From assembly GCF_031877795.1 (NCBI RefSeq), contig NC_133946.1:12871144-12935143 (forward strand): a stretch of DNA of 64,000 bases, written 5' to 3'. Position numbers and translations under genes: made by a program. Origin of the DNA: Strix aluco (lineage: Eukaryota > Chordata > Aves > Strigiformes > Strigidae). Within the stretch, counting starts at the first letter, position 1. Each line of letters starts with the position of its first letter. Positions 37,034-49,912 of this stretch are shown here, piece by piece. The notes beneath the pieces are model-generated. The model was given only the letters and a program-made list of their open reading frames with translations. It was not told the DNA's origin and searched no databases.

Positions 37034-37081
37034 TGTGGATATATGAAGCATCTTCATTGTGGATATATGAAGCATCTTCAT
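37034..37081. repeat. Exact 24-bp tandem duplication
   Basis: The unit beginning TGTGGATATATGAAGC and ending CATCTTCAT occurs twice with no spacer (37034-37057 and 37058-37081) and no mismatch, indicating a recent local duplication. It lies about 200 bp left of the CR1 copy. Confidence 0.9.
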
Positions 37082-37279
37082 TTTTCTATCTGGGAGCAAT
37101 CAGCACAGCTTTCTGTTGTATGATTAAAGCCTCCAGCAAATTTTCTCTGACCTGGAGCTGCCCTGCGGCCTTGCAGCACAAATGAACTTTTGACAGATGT
37201 CATCTTAGAGACACTGTTTATGACAGACACTGGAAATGTTGTTATGCTGCATCAGAGGAGCATCTGAAAAGCTCATACC

Positions 37280-37803
37280 CAATCAAGGAGAAGCATCAAG
37301 AGCCAATTCCCACCTGGAGTGCTGTGTTCAGCATTAGGGCCCCCAACATAAGAAAAACATAGACCTGCTCGAGCAGGTCCAGAGGAGAGCTGGAGCACCT
37401 CCCCTGTGAGGACAGGCTGAGAGAGTTGGGGTTGTTCAGCCTGAAGGCTCCAGGGAGACCCGATAGCCACCTTCCAGGACTTAAAGGGGGCTACAGGAAA
37501 GCTGGGGAGGGACTATGTATCAGGGAGTGTAGGGATAGGATGAGGGGTAACGGTTTTAAACTGATAGAGGGTAGGTTTAGATCAGATATAAGGAAGAAAT
37601 TCTTCACTGTGAGGGTGGTGAGGCCCTGGCACAGGTTGCCCAGAGAAGCTGTGGCTGCCCCCTCCCTGGAAGGGTTCAAGGCCAGGTTGGACGGGGCTTT
37701 GAGCAACCTGGGCTAGTGGGAGGTGTCCCTGCCCATGGCAGGGGGGTTGGAACTAGATGATCTTTAAGGTCCCTTCCAACCCAAACCATTCTGTGATTCT
37801 GTG
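37280..37803 (+). mobile_element. CR1 LINE, 5'-truncated 3' end
   Basis: Recognised by the typical avian CR1 3' sequence: ACCTGGAGTGCTGTGTTCAG near 37310, GGACAGGCTGAGAGAGTTGG near 37410, GGAAGAAATTCTTCACTGTG near 37590, AGATGATCTTTAAGGTCCCT near 37755, and the terminal octamer repeat ATTCTGTG ATTCTGTG ending at 37803. It lies in sense with DENND2B. The reverse transcriptase region is missing, as in most CR1 copies. It is close to the consensus I remember apart from small internal deletions (after GAGCAGGTCCAGAGGAG and after GTTCAGCCTG), so it is moderately young. The 5' boundary is approximate. Confidence 0.93.
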
Positions 37804-38242
37804 GTTTGAGTTCCAGCCAGCGAATTGGAGTTCTGCACGAAGCAATAGAAAACTCTTGTGGAATATTCTGTATTCTGCCTGCATTACAGCAGGCTGTTTC
37901 TGTACTTCTGAATATAATCGAATACTCTAAATTGTGTAAGTTTGCAAAGAGGTTGAAAACAGTGGTGGCATATGCCTTATCTTTCAGTCTTCCTTGCAGT
38001 GGATGCTCATCCTCCTTCACAGTTCTTACTGATCTTTGGAGTTGTCTCTGCATTTATAGCTCACTGGGGTCTGTGCCCAAGTCACGTTTTAACCTTTGGG
38101 ACCCAAAGCTTCTAACATTGGATTTGATGGCAAGAGGGCTCTAGGGGAACATCTTCTGGGTTCTTAAATTCTTCCGTTTCTGTTTTCTTGTTTGTGGCAC
38201 TCCCCTTTGTATACAGACCTCTTCCAAACTGCTCCAGTTTGA

Positions 38243-38260
38243 TTTTTTTTTTTTTTTTTT
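38243..38260. repeat. Poly(T) tract
   Basis: 18 T followed by AAA and a further T run; simple repeat. Confidence 0.8.
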
Positions 38261-41200
38261 AAATTTTTTCCCTTTGTGTTTGCTGTCATATTTCTTTTTG
38301 CCTTTGGCTTCACGCTCCTCTGGAGAATATTTTTATTCTTTCTCCACGTCCTCCCACTTCAGTTGCCTCACACACCTGCCCTAGTTTTTCTTGTGTTATT
38401 TGGACTGTGAGTTGTTGAATGTATTTTTTTAAAAAAAAAAATTATCAAGAAAGTGCTTGAATCTTATTGCTTCACTAGAAAAGCTCACAGTAAAGCACTT
38501 GATCCTGTTTCCATATGGAAGGTGGAATACACTGACTATGTATAAACTGAGCCCTCAGTAGAGATTCCGGATGCTGGGAACCTCTTCCATTGTCCCTCTG
38601 AGGAACCTGAGAAGAGTAATTGAAGAACATATATCTTAAATCCAAATAATTGTGTAACTCACATCTGTTAATTGAAAGTGTAGTGCTTCACCTTTTCTGA
38701 TAAAGAACCTATATATGGTGAGTTGACATAATCTTCCTCAAATAGTTAATACCTGATTAGTTTCAAATAAAGTTTATTTTCTTGCAGTTGCTGTTGTTCC
38801 TACTCCCAACCTTTCGTGTGTTGTGAACCTTGTGGGAAGGTTTTCTCCTGTGATAGGGCCGGGCTATTTTCACCACATCCAGAAACCTAATGATTTAAAC
38901 TCCTCGATTCAGTTCCAAATGACTTGTGTTCCCACAAGGCTTATGTTCATTGCTGAGCATTGTTTTATGTATTTTCTTTATTATGTTAAAGACCTTTTGA
39001 ATGTGGTCAGCATTATGTACAAGTATCTTCAGAACTGAGTATCCTTTGGGGGAAGTGAGTTTCGGTTCTTTGAGCAAGAATGTAACATTGAAATGGAGCA
39101 ATGCAGACAGATGTCAGAGCCCTAAAGGTGTCCTCATGGAGAGAACATGCAGGATCTCTGTTCTTCCTCCAGCTTTCCCTTCTGGAAACCTGAACTACCT
39201 GTGGGACTCTCAGGGCACCCATGCCAGCCCACTTTTGCCCTTTATTATTATCTCTCATATTGTCTTCACACAGAATATGAGTGTGTCTTTTGTAAGCATG
39301 TGGACCAGAATGACCACCAAAGGCTCAAGAGGCCAGTGTTGGTGAACAAAGCTCCCTCTTTATCTTCTAGGGAGAACACAGACACCCAAAAACCAGCCCC
39401 CCAAAACAGAATATGTAGGCAGTGATATTGCAAGAGCTTTTGCATGGCTCTTTCGAGACATAACCTTTCTAAAGAAAAAAAAAATCAAAAATCAGTGGTA
39501 TACTTTACTGCAAGAAAATATAATTTGTCCAGATTTACCAAGGAACAGTAAAACTTACTGGTGTCTCATGAAACCATTGTGTATAATGACACGTAATACC
39601 TGAACACAGCATTTGAGCTGAAGTCTGTTGAAATAAGGGACTGTCATTCTAATGGTTTGAGTAAGTAGACTTTGGGTAAAGCTCTTGGGAAACAGCAGTG
39701 TTGCCTCAGACTTGGAGTATAGTTTGTTTTCTTTTAATGAACAGGCATTCTCCATGGCTCTTCTTTCTGAAAAGTGGTGTTTGCTATGCAGGATATGAAT
39801 CACTGCAGATGGACTGGTTCATTGATTTTAAAGGTGTTGCCTCTTTACTTGACTAAGAAAGTAAAACTTTGCTACTAGCCAGGCAACAGCTTAGATTGTC
39901 ACAGGCCTAACGTATTTAATGAGATACATCTGTTTTTTATCAGAGTGATATTCTGATTAAAAGGTAGAGTTTGGATTCTCCCTATGCACACTACTGCCAA
40001 GCACAGGAAAAGTAGTGAGGTTAGCACTTGTGTACTTTGCTAAGAGTCATGGACTTCACTGACTTTTGGGGATATCCCTATCTGAATTGCAAAAGAGGAA
40101 GGAAGATTAATTTTGGGATAACTTTTTTTCTTCTTGAAATATAACCTCAATCAAAGGGAATGTATTTTTTTTTAATTTTGAAATTAAACTCCAGCTAAAC
40201 TTCAAAGTGTTTTGAAATGAAATCTCGATGCACTTCATTTTAGAAAAGAAGAAACATGTCCTTAATTATTTACAGGAAAAATATTTCAGCATGGATTTTG
40301 TATTGCCAAATCTTACTTTTTTGATGAACAAAATGTTTAAAGCAATTCAACTTGCTTGAATATTTTTGTCCATTTTAACAGTCATAGAAAGATTGAGATA
40401 ATTTATTCCCAATCTCCTGTAGATCCTGGTAGCATAGTGATTTTTAAGCCAATCTCTGCTTTCTGAAAATTGAAACAAACAAAAAATGCAGGTAGATTAT
40501 TTAGAAAGTAGGGAGCTGTATGTAAAATGGTACCACTCCCAAAACAAAATTATCTGTATCAAGAAATTGTATCTTGGTTTTCTGGTGCCATGTAGTGAAG
40601 CCACTATGAAGGTGTCTATGCAGTTTATACCATTTTGAAAAAAACAGATTTGAAACTCATGTGTGTAATTTCTCTGTTGACCATATGCCCCATTTCTGAC
40701 TTGTATGAGTTTTGCACATCACTGTGGCACTCTGCAGAACCTGCAATATCTTCTGAAAGTTCATACACTGCACCTGATTATTGGTGTCTTTATCGGAAAT
40801 GAGCTCTCTGGATTTCTCTGCCTTTACCTATGAACAGGAAAGAAAGAAAACTTTTTTTGTTTTGTTTGAAAGGATGGTGTGTACAGAGGAGTGAATCTCC
40901 AAAACCAACAAAAAACCAGCTCCAAAACCAGACTCTAGTTATTCTGCTGGTGCCTCCAGCCTGTGCTCCAAACAGGCAGAGTAATGCGAGGCCGGAGTGC
41001 TCACAAGGCTTGCCGTGTGTCCTGAGGAAAGCTCTCTGTTGTAGTTCTAGTTTTGCTGTGGGGCTGCAAAGCAGCTCCCTGGCACATTGTATTTAGTGAA
41101 AATGGCAGAAGCTTTTTCTAATTTGTTTCCCTGGGGATAGCAAACTTAAAATAATTTTTTTGTATTTATCCTCAGGTTAGCTAGGAAAATATGTGTAGCT

Positions 41201-44200
41201 GGGAACCTTGTTAAGTGTGAATAAATGAATTTACCCATCAGTCTTTGAGCAGGAAACTGTCTGTTTCTGTGATACTGTATTTCTGTTGGAAGGAAAGATG
41301 CTAGCTTGCAAAAGTGCCTTTCCTCTTCACTACATCTGATTGTGTAAGCAGGGATGTTTTGAACTCTGCCTGAACCAGATTGGCATCTTACCCTGGAATT
41401 AATCACCAGGAAAACCAGTGACCCAGTTCCCTAAAGCTGCTCTGATACCAGCATAGCTGCTGCTTCTTAAGCTCTTTTATGGGTCAAAAGCAAGGTGCTG
41501 GATGCCTCTGGAAAAGATGTTCTGGTACTACTTCTTCCTTCAAAATTCACTTTTAATGCCAGCCCCCCTGGCTATCCTGTGATGCTTGTCCTAATCATGC
41601 TTCAGGGTCCATCAAGCCAGGGAGGATGCCCAGCAGATGGAAACAGAGCATTGTGTGTATGGTACTGTCAGGGAGCAGAGAGCAAGGGCTGTCCTGTGAG
41701 GGAGGATGACCCAGGAGCCGAGGGTGACCATGGTGCTCTTGCTGACTGACGCAGTCCCACAGCGCCCGAGCGGGACCAGGTTGGTGACAGTGACAGGTTT
41801 CACTGGCAGCCCAGTGATCGCTGGGCAGATGCAAAGGGAAGAGCTGGGACCAAGTTCAATTCAGGCAGCAAGTCAGGCCCAGCAAGGACAGGTCTGGGGC
41901 TGGGCAAACCTGCAGCATGGCTCAGCCTGAGCTTAAACCAGGCTTCTGGTCTCTTGGGTAGTGGTTGTGTGGGTGCAGGTCCCAGGTAAGGCTGGTCATG
42001 GTATTTAAGGGCTGTTGGTGCACTCAGGGCCCTGACAGCTGATGTGATGTGGGCCAGACACTCTCATGCTGATGGCACGTGTTATTTACTATGTAAGAAG
42101 TCCTTCTGGGCTCTGTGAGACAGCTCAGTGAATAAAGGGCTACTGAGTGTGAGGAAGGAACAGTAGGGCTTCCTTTCTGGAGGCCAAATTGTGAGTTACG
42201 AGTGTACCCCAAGCCAAAGCAAGGGAGAGACCAACATTTCACTTCCTGAGGGGCAGACTGAGAAATGGATTACATCTCGACAGGCTGGAGCTGCGGTCTC
42301 CTGCCTGCTGGTGTCCCCTGCAGTCCCAGGGCAAAGCTCTCTGCAGCTGGGGTGGGTGATCCCCTCCCTCCCTCGTAGTGTTATCCAGGACTGCCAGCAC
42401 TCTCCACTGTCTCTGCACTTTTGAGTGGGAAAAGATATGCTGAGTTAGCAGAAGTCAGTGTCTCCTCTGTGCTTCCTATAAAGGCTCAGGGGGGCAGGGA
42501 AGAGCATTGTGCATCTTTACCCGAGCAGCTGTTCTAGCTAGTCCTTGTGATAACACTTCACAGTGCGTAAGGTTGAACTGTGAACTTCTCTGCTGGCATA
42601 CAGTTGCCTCCTGAGTAATGGGGACTGCTCCTCTCTGGAGATGTTTACTAGTGCAGGATAGGCATATTCTGCCCTACAACGTCTTTCATTTAAAGCTTTC
42701 CAAGCATTACTTCTGTCTGGCAAAATAAAATAAAGCTTTCCATTAAGGCAGCCTCCCCCTCTCCTGCCTTCTGTCCTGTACTGTTTTGGAGTATGGGTGG
42801 GATGATTCCCAAAGGGCCCCCAAGACTGTCCTTGGGTGGTGGCACTGGTGAACTTTATTTGTTGAACCAAATGCAACAAAGTGAAAAGCACAGCATTGTA
42901 TTTGTGTTTTCATTATATCCTGCTGTTTTATCCTTTGTGTGCTAATTACATTTATGAATGCCAAAGAGAGGCACATTTTTGTGTTAATGAAGAGTTTGGG
43001 TGAATAGGAGTTTTGGAAAAGGGGAGAAAAAGTGTTCTTCCTGAATCTGTTTCTTTAGGACCAGTTGATGTTCTGCCTACACGCTAAAGGAGCATAAAAA
43101 TAAATCTGGTTCAGTGTATGGTTTCGTTTTGAATATTAAATAGAGCTGCTGGAAAGTCCCGGTGCAGAATCCACATGGATGAGAAAGCTGGGGAGGGAGA
43201 AGTATCATTTACTGACCCAAGCATCACCCCTTAAGTGGCTTTTCCAACTCCAACACTGGCTTCGTTGGCATGTGGCAAATTCCCAGGGACTGGTATTTCC
43301 AAGCAACATGAGCTCAGAAAACAGTATCTCTCTCCTCCAGTTTTCTCTTCTTGGGTGTTGGATACACAGTGCTCATGAGCTGTCCTTGGCAGGAAGTGCT
43401 CAGGGTGTGAAATCGGGTTCCCACTGCCGGGAGGTTACCTGCCTGCCCTGTAGCAGTGCAGTGGTGCCTCTGGTGTCAACTGCCCGAGAAAGGTTGGGCA
43501 GTCAGAGCCAATGCCTTTCTAACGGGAGGTGGACGTATCCCTTTTAAATGATGCAGCAGGTTTGACCCTGTGGTTCTGCTTGGAAAGCTGTTCTAGTACT
43601 TCGCTAGTCCAATGGTTAAAAACGTTTTTCTAATTTCCAGCCTAGGATTATTCGTGGCCAGTTTCTGTCTAATTTGTTCTTGAGGCAATGAGAAAGAAGA
43701 TAATGAATGCTGAGTGCAGTGAATGAGGTCTGCCTTGAGAGCTTGTAGAAAAAGCTAGCTGAGCAGGTCACTCTCCTGGTCTTTCAGCAGTAGCCTGGTG
43801 ACTCTACACTTGCCTGAAAATATTCAGTGCAGTTCTGATGTCCTTTGAAATGAAGGAACGTGGGTCTGGTCACAAGCTTGGAGAAGCCTGTGGAAAGGAC
43901 CATGTTGACTTCAGTGGTCTTGAGAATTAAGCCTTACCAGGTTTGCATAGAGCTGGTGCTAGATGCGTCTCCACCCACAGTTCAGGCAATGAACATGTGT
44001 GCACAAGGCTGGTGCAATTATGAGAGAGTTCAAAGGGAGCTATACATCCAAGGAGAAATATTCATAGGCTGATCTGTGCCTCAACAGTATACTTCCACAC
44101 AGCTGCCATCTGTAGTGTGGGGCCTCTCCAGAGAAGACGTGCCCTTGTTCCCCAGGATTATGAGTTGTACACACATGTTCCCTGAGGACTGGGATGAAGT

Positions 44201-47200
44201 TACTGCATGTGGGATTCCTGTGTGTTTATTTTGTGAAAGTCCTGGTCAGGTTGTTTAGGTCAGGAGCACACAGTGGCTTGCTTGCTTGAAGTTTGATCTG
44301 GAAGAAGGGTCTTTGGTAGTGTGTGTTTTTGCAGTCAACAGAGATATTTTTGGGGAGTGAAGCTGAAGTATAAGCAGCACATAACGATTTGTGGAAACTA
44401 CTTGCAGGAATGGCGATGGAGAGGAGTTACAAATAGAGCTAGTGAATGGGAAGATGACGTTCTTAAACACCATAACCTGTTGAGAAAAGCCCGATGTGCA
44501 GATGAATATGCTGATATTTGCTCCAAGAAGATACCAGAAAGTTTTGATGGTGTGAAACCTTGTGCCTTGGGTTCGTGGATCCCATCTAAGTTGTTCTTGT
44601 TTTTCATCTCCAGAAGTGCCATTTTTGGGATATGAATTCCTCTGATTTCTTAAACACAGCAGGTGTGGGGCAGGGAGGAGTTGACCTTCAGTAGGTGGGA
44701 CATGGTGTCAGAACATGGGGTTTGTCACATCCTGAATCCCTGTCTCCCCAGGGAGACTACAGCTGTATCATGTCTGCATCCTGCAAGAAGTAGTAGTCAG
44801 CTTTCACACATGGAGAGAAAGCTATCATTGAAACTACAAACGGTCATCAAATGTCTCTCATTTGTGTCATTAAATGTAGCACTGCAGACATTTGGGTCAG
44901 GGTATGCTGGTGTAGCTTTCCAGTATTCAAATTCCAGTCTGGTTGATTTCTTTTCACTCTGCTTCATCTTTATGGACCCTGTAAGGGCTGCCATGTTGGG
45001 GTCCACATGCTGCCGTGTTTTGCTGGCAACTGTATACTCTGGTTACTCGTTATACAATTACAGTGGCTAAGGACATTTAAAGTGGGAGCTAGGAGTGTTT
45101 TGTCACAGTGTGCTCTTACACAGTGTGATTGTGTGGGAGACAGTGGGTGATAAACACAAAAGAAAAAACGCAACTTTTCTTACTCTTGTCAACTCTACCA
45201 ATTTTAATGTGGGACTTTTTTTTTTTTTAATTAGTTTTGTTTTTTTCTTCCTTCTTTTAAGGTCTGGCTTCCTGGAGTTCAGTGATTATTAGAAATCTTG
45301 ACCCTCTCTGGATTTTGTAGCTACATGCACGGGAAAGCTTGGAAACATGAGTCCCAAAGGCTGTAAAGCTAATAGAAGGAGTTCAACCTTTATTTATACC
45401 TAGAATTTTGTGATTTGTTTAGGTCATCTCAGTGTCTCAGGTACCTGTCTCAAGGCACTGAAGTACTTTATTCTCACTGTCCACTTGCTGGTGTGGTGTC
45501 AGAGGGAGAGCAGAAGATGAGCCTGTGACTCAGTCTCTCTGCCAGTGAGCTGATAGGTATGACAGGAGAAAATTGTGTTAACCTGGAGTGGTGAAGCCAT
45601 TGTGGTTGCTGAATGGAAAGGAACTGTCACCTTGTCTTGGGATGGGGGTGAAGTGATAGATATCTTTCATTATCCTTAACATGGATGAGTATCTACAAGG
45701 GGCAGTCAAACCCACACCTTTGTGTAACTGTTATTATTTACAGCACAGTTACTTTCCTACTGATGTCACTGGAAATATATTTAATATTGCTATCACCTCT
45801 TGGCATGACCAAAGATCTTGCCAGAAGACAACCTGGTAGTCCAGAATTCCAGCTTTGTGTAAATAAACAAATATTTCAGTAAATCCCTGAGAATGGAAGC
45901 TGGGGGCCTTGGCATGACAAGCAAGCCCATCAAAAAAGGATTGGTTTGTTTGTTTGTTTTGCATTTGATTTTAATAACAGGCAAAATTTTCCAAGCGGGA
46001 GGATTGCACATACTGTATGCATTTTGTCTGAAGAATACTTTCTCTAGGAAGAGGCGGGGGGGGGAAGAGAAAAGGAATAACTTTTCAGAGAGAATCTCCT
46101 ACTGCTTTTGTCTTCCATTTTAAAACGAGGTGCTAACTCATAAGCTGGAAGCTTTCTCCTGCATCAGGATAATTAAGCTTTATGACCATGATCTCCACTT
46201 TGCTCCTGTGCCAGTAACTGCACTGAAGTCTGCAGTGAAGGTGAGCAGGGTTGTCTGACCTGGGCTGTTTGCTACCCAGGCACTCACCTCCTTTAATGCT
46301 TGGAGCAGAGCTTTGCAGGAAATCAGATGTGATTGTGCATTGAGTCTTTTTTTATTTCCTGCCAGCCACCCAGGTGAGGCTAGTCTAATTTGCTTCCAAG
46401 GTTTTTAATTGGGAACAAAGTGTTTTGAGGTTTCATTTTCAGACCCTGGAAGGTTTGATTGGTCCATAGCACCTTTCAATGCCTAACCAGTTTTATTTGG
46501 TAGAATACTAACAGTTTGAGAGCATTGAACTGTTTTTTAAAAAAATAATAAAATTCATCCAACTCTTCCCCCAACTCCCCTGCCGCAAAAAACCCTCCCA
46601 GGATTTGAAGTTTCATAGAAACTAGCCTGTGGATTCAGACAGTAGGGCAGGCATGCAGGAAGAAAGTCTCTGCATCAATAATAACCAAATGAGCGGGGTG
46701 TAGCTAGTCACTCAGCTGTGTGGTTTTCAGAGAGCCTGTTATTTGACTGCATCATTACAGCTTTAAAACTGGGCAGATTACCAGGGAGCTGTCTATATTT
46801 AAATGGCTGTATGTTCTGGGTCAGCTTTGGAGCCCAGCAGCTGGTATGGTGTTTGCGTTTTTGTGGACACATTAATGACAGGAATAATCTTTTCCCTTCA
46901 AGTGTCTGTGGATAGAGTTTCTTATCAGTCATTTCAGCACCTGATTAGCAGGTGCAAACAGGTACTTGGGCATCTAAAACCTTGGCGTTTTTTTTTTTTT
47001 TTGTAGGCATGAAGTGTAATTTCAAAACTAGATACTTCCTGCTTAAGGAAGCAGCCTCTATTTGGTAGGTGCTGTACCTTTGTAGAGAGCTAGCATGGTT
47101 TACCTTGCATTACCTTAAGGTTACAGGGTTAACCTTGTATTGCTTAGTATGTGTTTGTTTTAAAAAAAACTTTTACAGGACGTTAGTTTCATCAGTGGTA

Positions 47201-47935
47201 GTAGTCTGCAGGTAATAGTCCCAATTTTATGGGCATCCAAAGAGCATTAGTCATCTACAAATGGTAACAATCTGGTTTATTAATAACTGCATCTTTATGA
47301 TAATCCATAAATTAGGCAAACAAGTGTTATAATCCTGCACTAAGGCATTGAGACTTTGATGTAATTTTGGGTAGGTTGGTGGTACCATGTTAAAATTGAA
47401 ATGTAGGGTTTGGAAAGTCTTACTCTGCCTGTGCTCTCACCAGCAGGCAACAGGCTGCACCTGCACTGATGTGATGTGCACTTGTGGGAGGGCAGCGCAA
47501 ACTGGGTGAGAACCGGGATGGCAGTGCCTGGCTCCCAGCTCCGAGCTTGCCTCCAGGTGACCTTTCTTTCTAACTGAGGACTGCAGAATCTTTTTCTTCT
47601 GACAGCTACAACTTAATGATTTTGAGGAAAAGAGGGAGCAGATCAGGGCAGTTAAGCTAAATATAACATTGTCAGGAATCAGAATGGCTTTACTTTGCTG
47701 GAGAAGAGTCATGCTTCACATGTGAATGATCTTCCTTTGACCTAAACTTAAACCATGAGTTCAGGGAACAACCATTTATAGAACTGGTTAGGTCTGTAAT
47801 TCACTGTGTGAATAACAGGATGGTCTGAAAGAGAAAACAAAGATCCTTACTTCTCAGCAAAGATGAAGAATAAAGACTATCAAATTCTCTTGGGTTTTCT
47901 TGTTGTTACTGGTGTTTTTTGCTTTTGTCTTTTTC

Positions 47936-47954
47936 TTTTTTTTTTTTTTTTTTT
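47936..47954. repeat. Poly(T) tract
   Basis: 19 T within a longer T-rich stretch starting near 47909; no associated retroelement body recognised. Confidence 0.8.
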
Positions 47955-48227
47955 CTTGTGGAGCAGAATTGGTGGGGTTTCAGAAATACTTTCAGTCAGT
48001 GTAAACCATTTCCTATTGCGGCTGGCAGCTGTTCTCTCAGTGTTTGCAGATGAGAGGCACAGCAACACTCCTTAAGAAACAATTGCTTGTGAAGAACAGA
48101 TGAGTCTGAGGTTCTGGTTAAGGGAGAATGCACCCCCATAAATTACTGCATTATTATATATCAAGAATACTTTTGTAGTCTGTCATTGGAGTGACCATTG
48201 AGTGGGATTCTGCATCCCACACTTGAA

Positions 48228-48292
48228 AATGGTCCCAGCTCAGCCAAATACTTGAGCATGTGCTTGAACGCTAAGCACTGAGTTCAGCAGCT
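48228..48292 (-). repeat. Relic of an ancient amniote interspersed repeat
   Basis: The stretch containing CCAGCTCAGCCAAATACTTG and AGCATGTGCTTGAACGCTAA resembles an old repeat arm common in bird, crocodile and turtle genomes (pattern: CAGCAAAGCACTTAAGCATGTGCTTAA). Recognised by eye; I cannot give a family name. Divergence is high, so it is old. It appears related, in the opposite orientation, to the relic near 56.67 kb. Confidence 0.45.
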
Positions 48293-49854
48293 TGCCTAAG
48301 GGCTGACTCAGGTTTCATGCTGTAGTTCTCACAACTGTTCTCATACAGTCTTTCCTCTGGTGAGAGTAGACAGCAGTATTTGTGTGCTTCCTGTGCTTGT
48401 GAAATACAATGATCGCTGCTCCTCCCTAGCAGTGCTAAACTCTCTCTTGCAATGTGAAGAAAAAACTTACTATTTGACTGGATCACTGGGGAGGTGTTTG
48501 TGTGGCTGACATCCACTGATGTGGTGGTGGAGTGAGTTGGCCCAGATTCACGTTTGCTCTAAGTTCACCAATTGTGAGTTACGGTATTGCTGTGTGCATG
48601 GCACAGGGGACAAAGTTGACGTGGAGCAAGAAGGTTATGTTAATTAGCATTGCTGCCTCCCATTAGGGAAGGAGAGCCAATTCAGAAGATATGAAGATGA
48701 TTATTCAGGATTGAATAATGCTCTTGATTTTCCATGCCACCATCTGAGACTTGTAACATGTGACTAGTCCAAAGCCTGCTAGGCAGTCTGCTGCAGGGAT
48801 GATATGCTTTAGTACAATGTCTCACCCTGAATGGGCTGAGATGTGGTATTACTGTGCTGGGTATGGGTAGTGCCATAATTCCCACTCTCACCCCCCATGT
48901 TGTTTTATAGTGTGTTTTTAGGAGGAAAAGCACTAAATCAGCCTGGACATGGCGATGACCAATTGACATACCAGAAAGCTAGTTACTGTGAAGGGTAGGA
49001 AGCTGGTGATGGTTGGGGTCTGTGCAGCTGTAGGGTAGGAGTCTGGTGGCAACCTATTGAGCACAGCCATGCTGACTCAGGTTTTCATACAGATTGGAGG
49101 GAGATCAGATACACCATGAGTGTTTGTTCCTTCTGTACTGAATCAGCATGCTAAGGTGAAGACAGTTCAATACAGAGATAAGAAAGAGAAAAAACAAGGG
49201 CTGACAGATGTTTTGTCATTTTTGGCAAAAATAAATGTACAGTACAAACAAGTTCGCAGAGCTGCACAGCCCTGCCTTTGTGTTTTGAGAGTGCACATGA
49301 TTTACTTCAGAAATCAGTTTGGCATAGCATAGCTGTGCAGATTCAGCAGGACCTACCATTATCTTGTCATGTTTTTTAGCAAATTGACTTTTACAAGGCA
49401 TCAATTCAAAAACATAAGAGAAATGTGCTGAACAACCCATCCTTTCTTGTCCCCCCATCCAGTGTGTGCTGGCAAATCTGCCAGAGCTGCACCCGTGGGC
49501 ATGGTGGTGTTTGGCTCCCTCGCTTGCAGGCTTTGGGCATTCTGCGTGTGTGAGCTGGTGTGGGTCTTGATTTTATTATTGTGCTCTCAGACTCCCAAGT
49601 TGCTGACTTTTCAGCTAAGTACGGCAGTTCAGACATGGCTTTCTGTCATGTTTCACTTTACAGCCTTAATAGGATTTCACTGGTACAGCAAGAGTAACAA
49701 ATGCACTGTTGGCAAAATTTTGCAAGTTTTGCTGCTTTTCAGCTCTGCTCACCCCCAGCCTGCGGTCTTGGACGGACAAAGAAACATGGCCAAAACGCAG
49801 CTAGGTTCCTGGGCTCACCCTGACTAGCATTGCCTTTCACTGCCTCTGAAGGCA

Positions 49855-49912
49855 GACTATTGAACTAGATGCACCGCTGGTCTGACCCAGAAGGGCATTT
49901 TCTGTGTTTTTA
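49855..49912 (+). repeat. Old CR1/L3-like 3' end relic
   Basis: ATTGAACTAGATGCACCG, then GGTCTGACCCAGAAGGGCAT and a T-rich end, match the pattern seen at the 3' ends of old amniote CR1/L3-type LINEs (ACTAGATGG...GGTCTGACCCAGTATGGC). Strongly diverged and short. Family assignment is by memory of the pattern only. Confidence 0.5.

Noticed and set aside
37426..37716. 96-codon ORF inside the CR1 copy
   Set aside because: It lies in the CR1 3' region outside the reverse transcriptase domain; CR1 tails often carry such incidental frames.
49447..49827. 126-codon ORF at 49.4-49.8 kb
   Set aside because: It has no coding-type codon bias and runs up to an old CR1/L3-like relic just downstream; no homology recognised.
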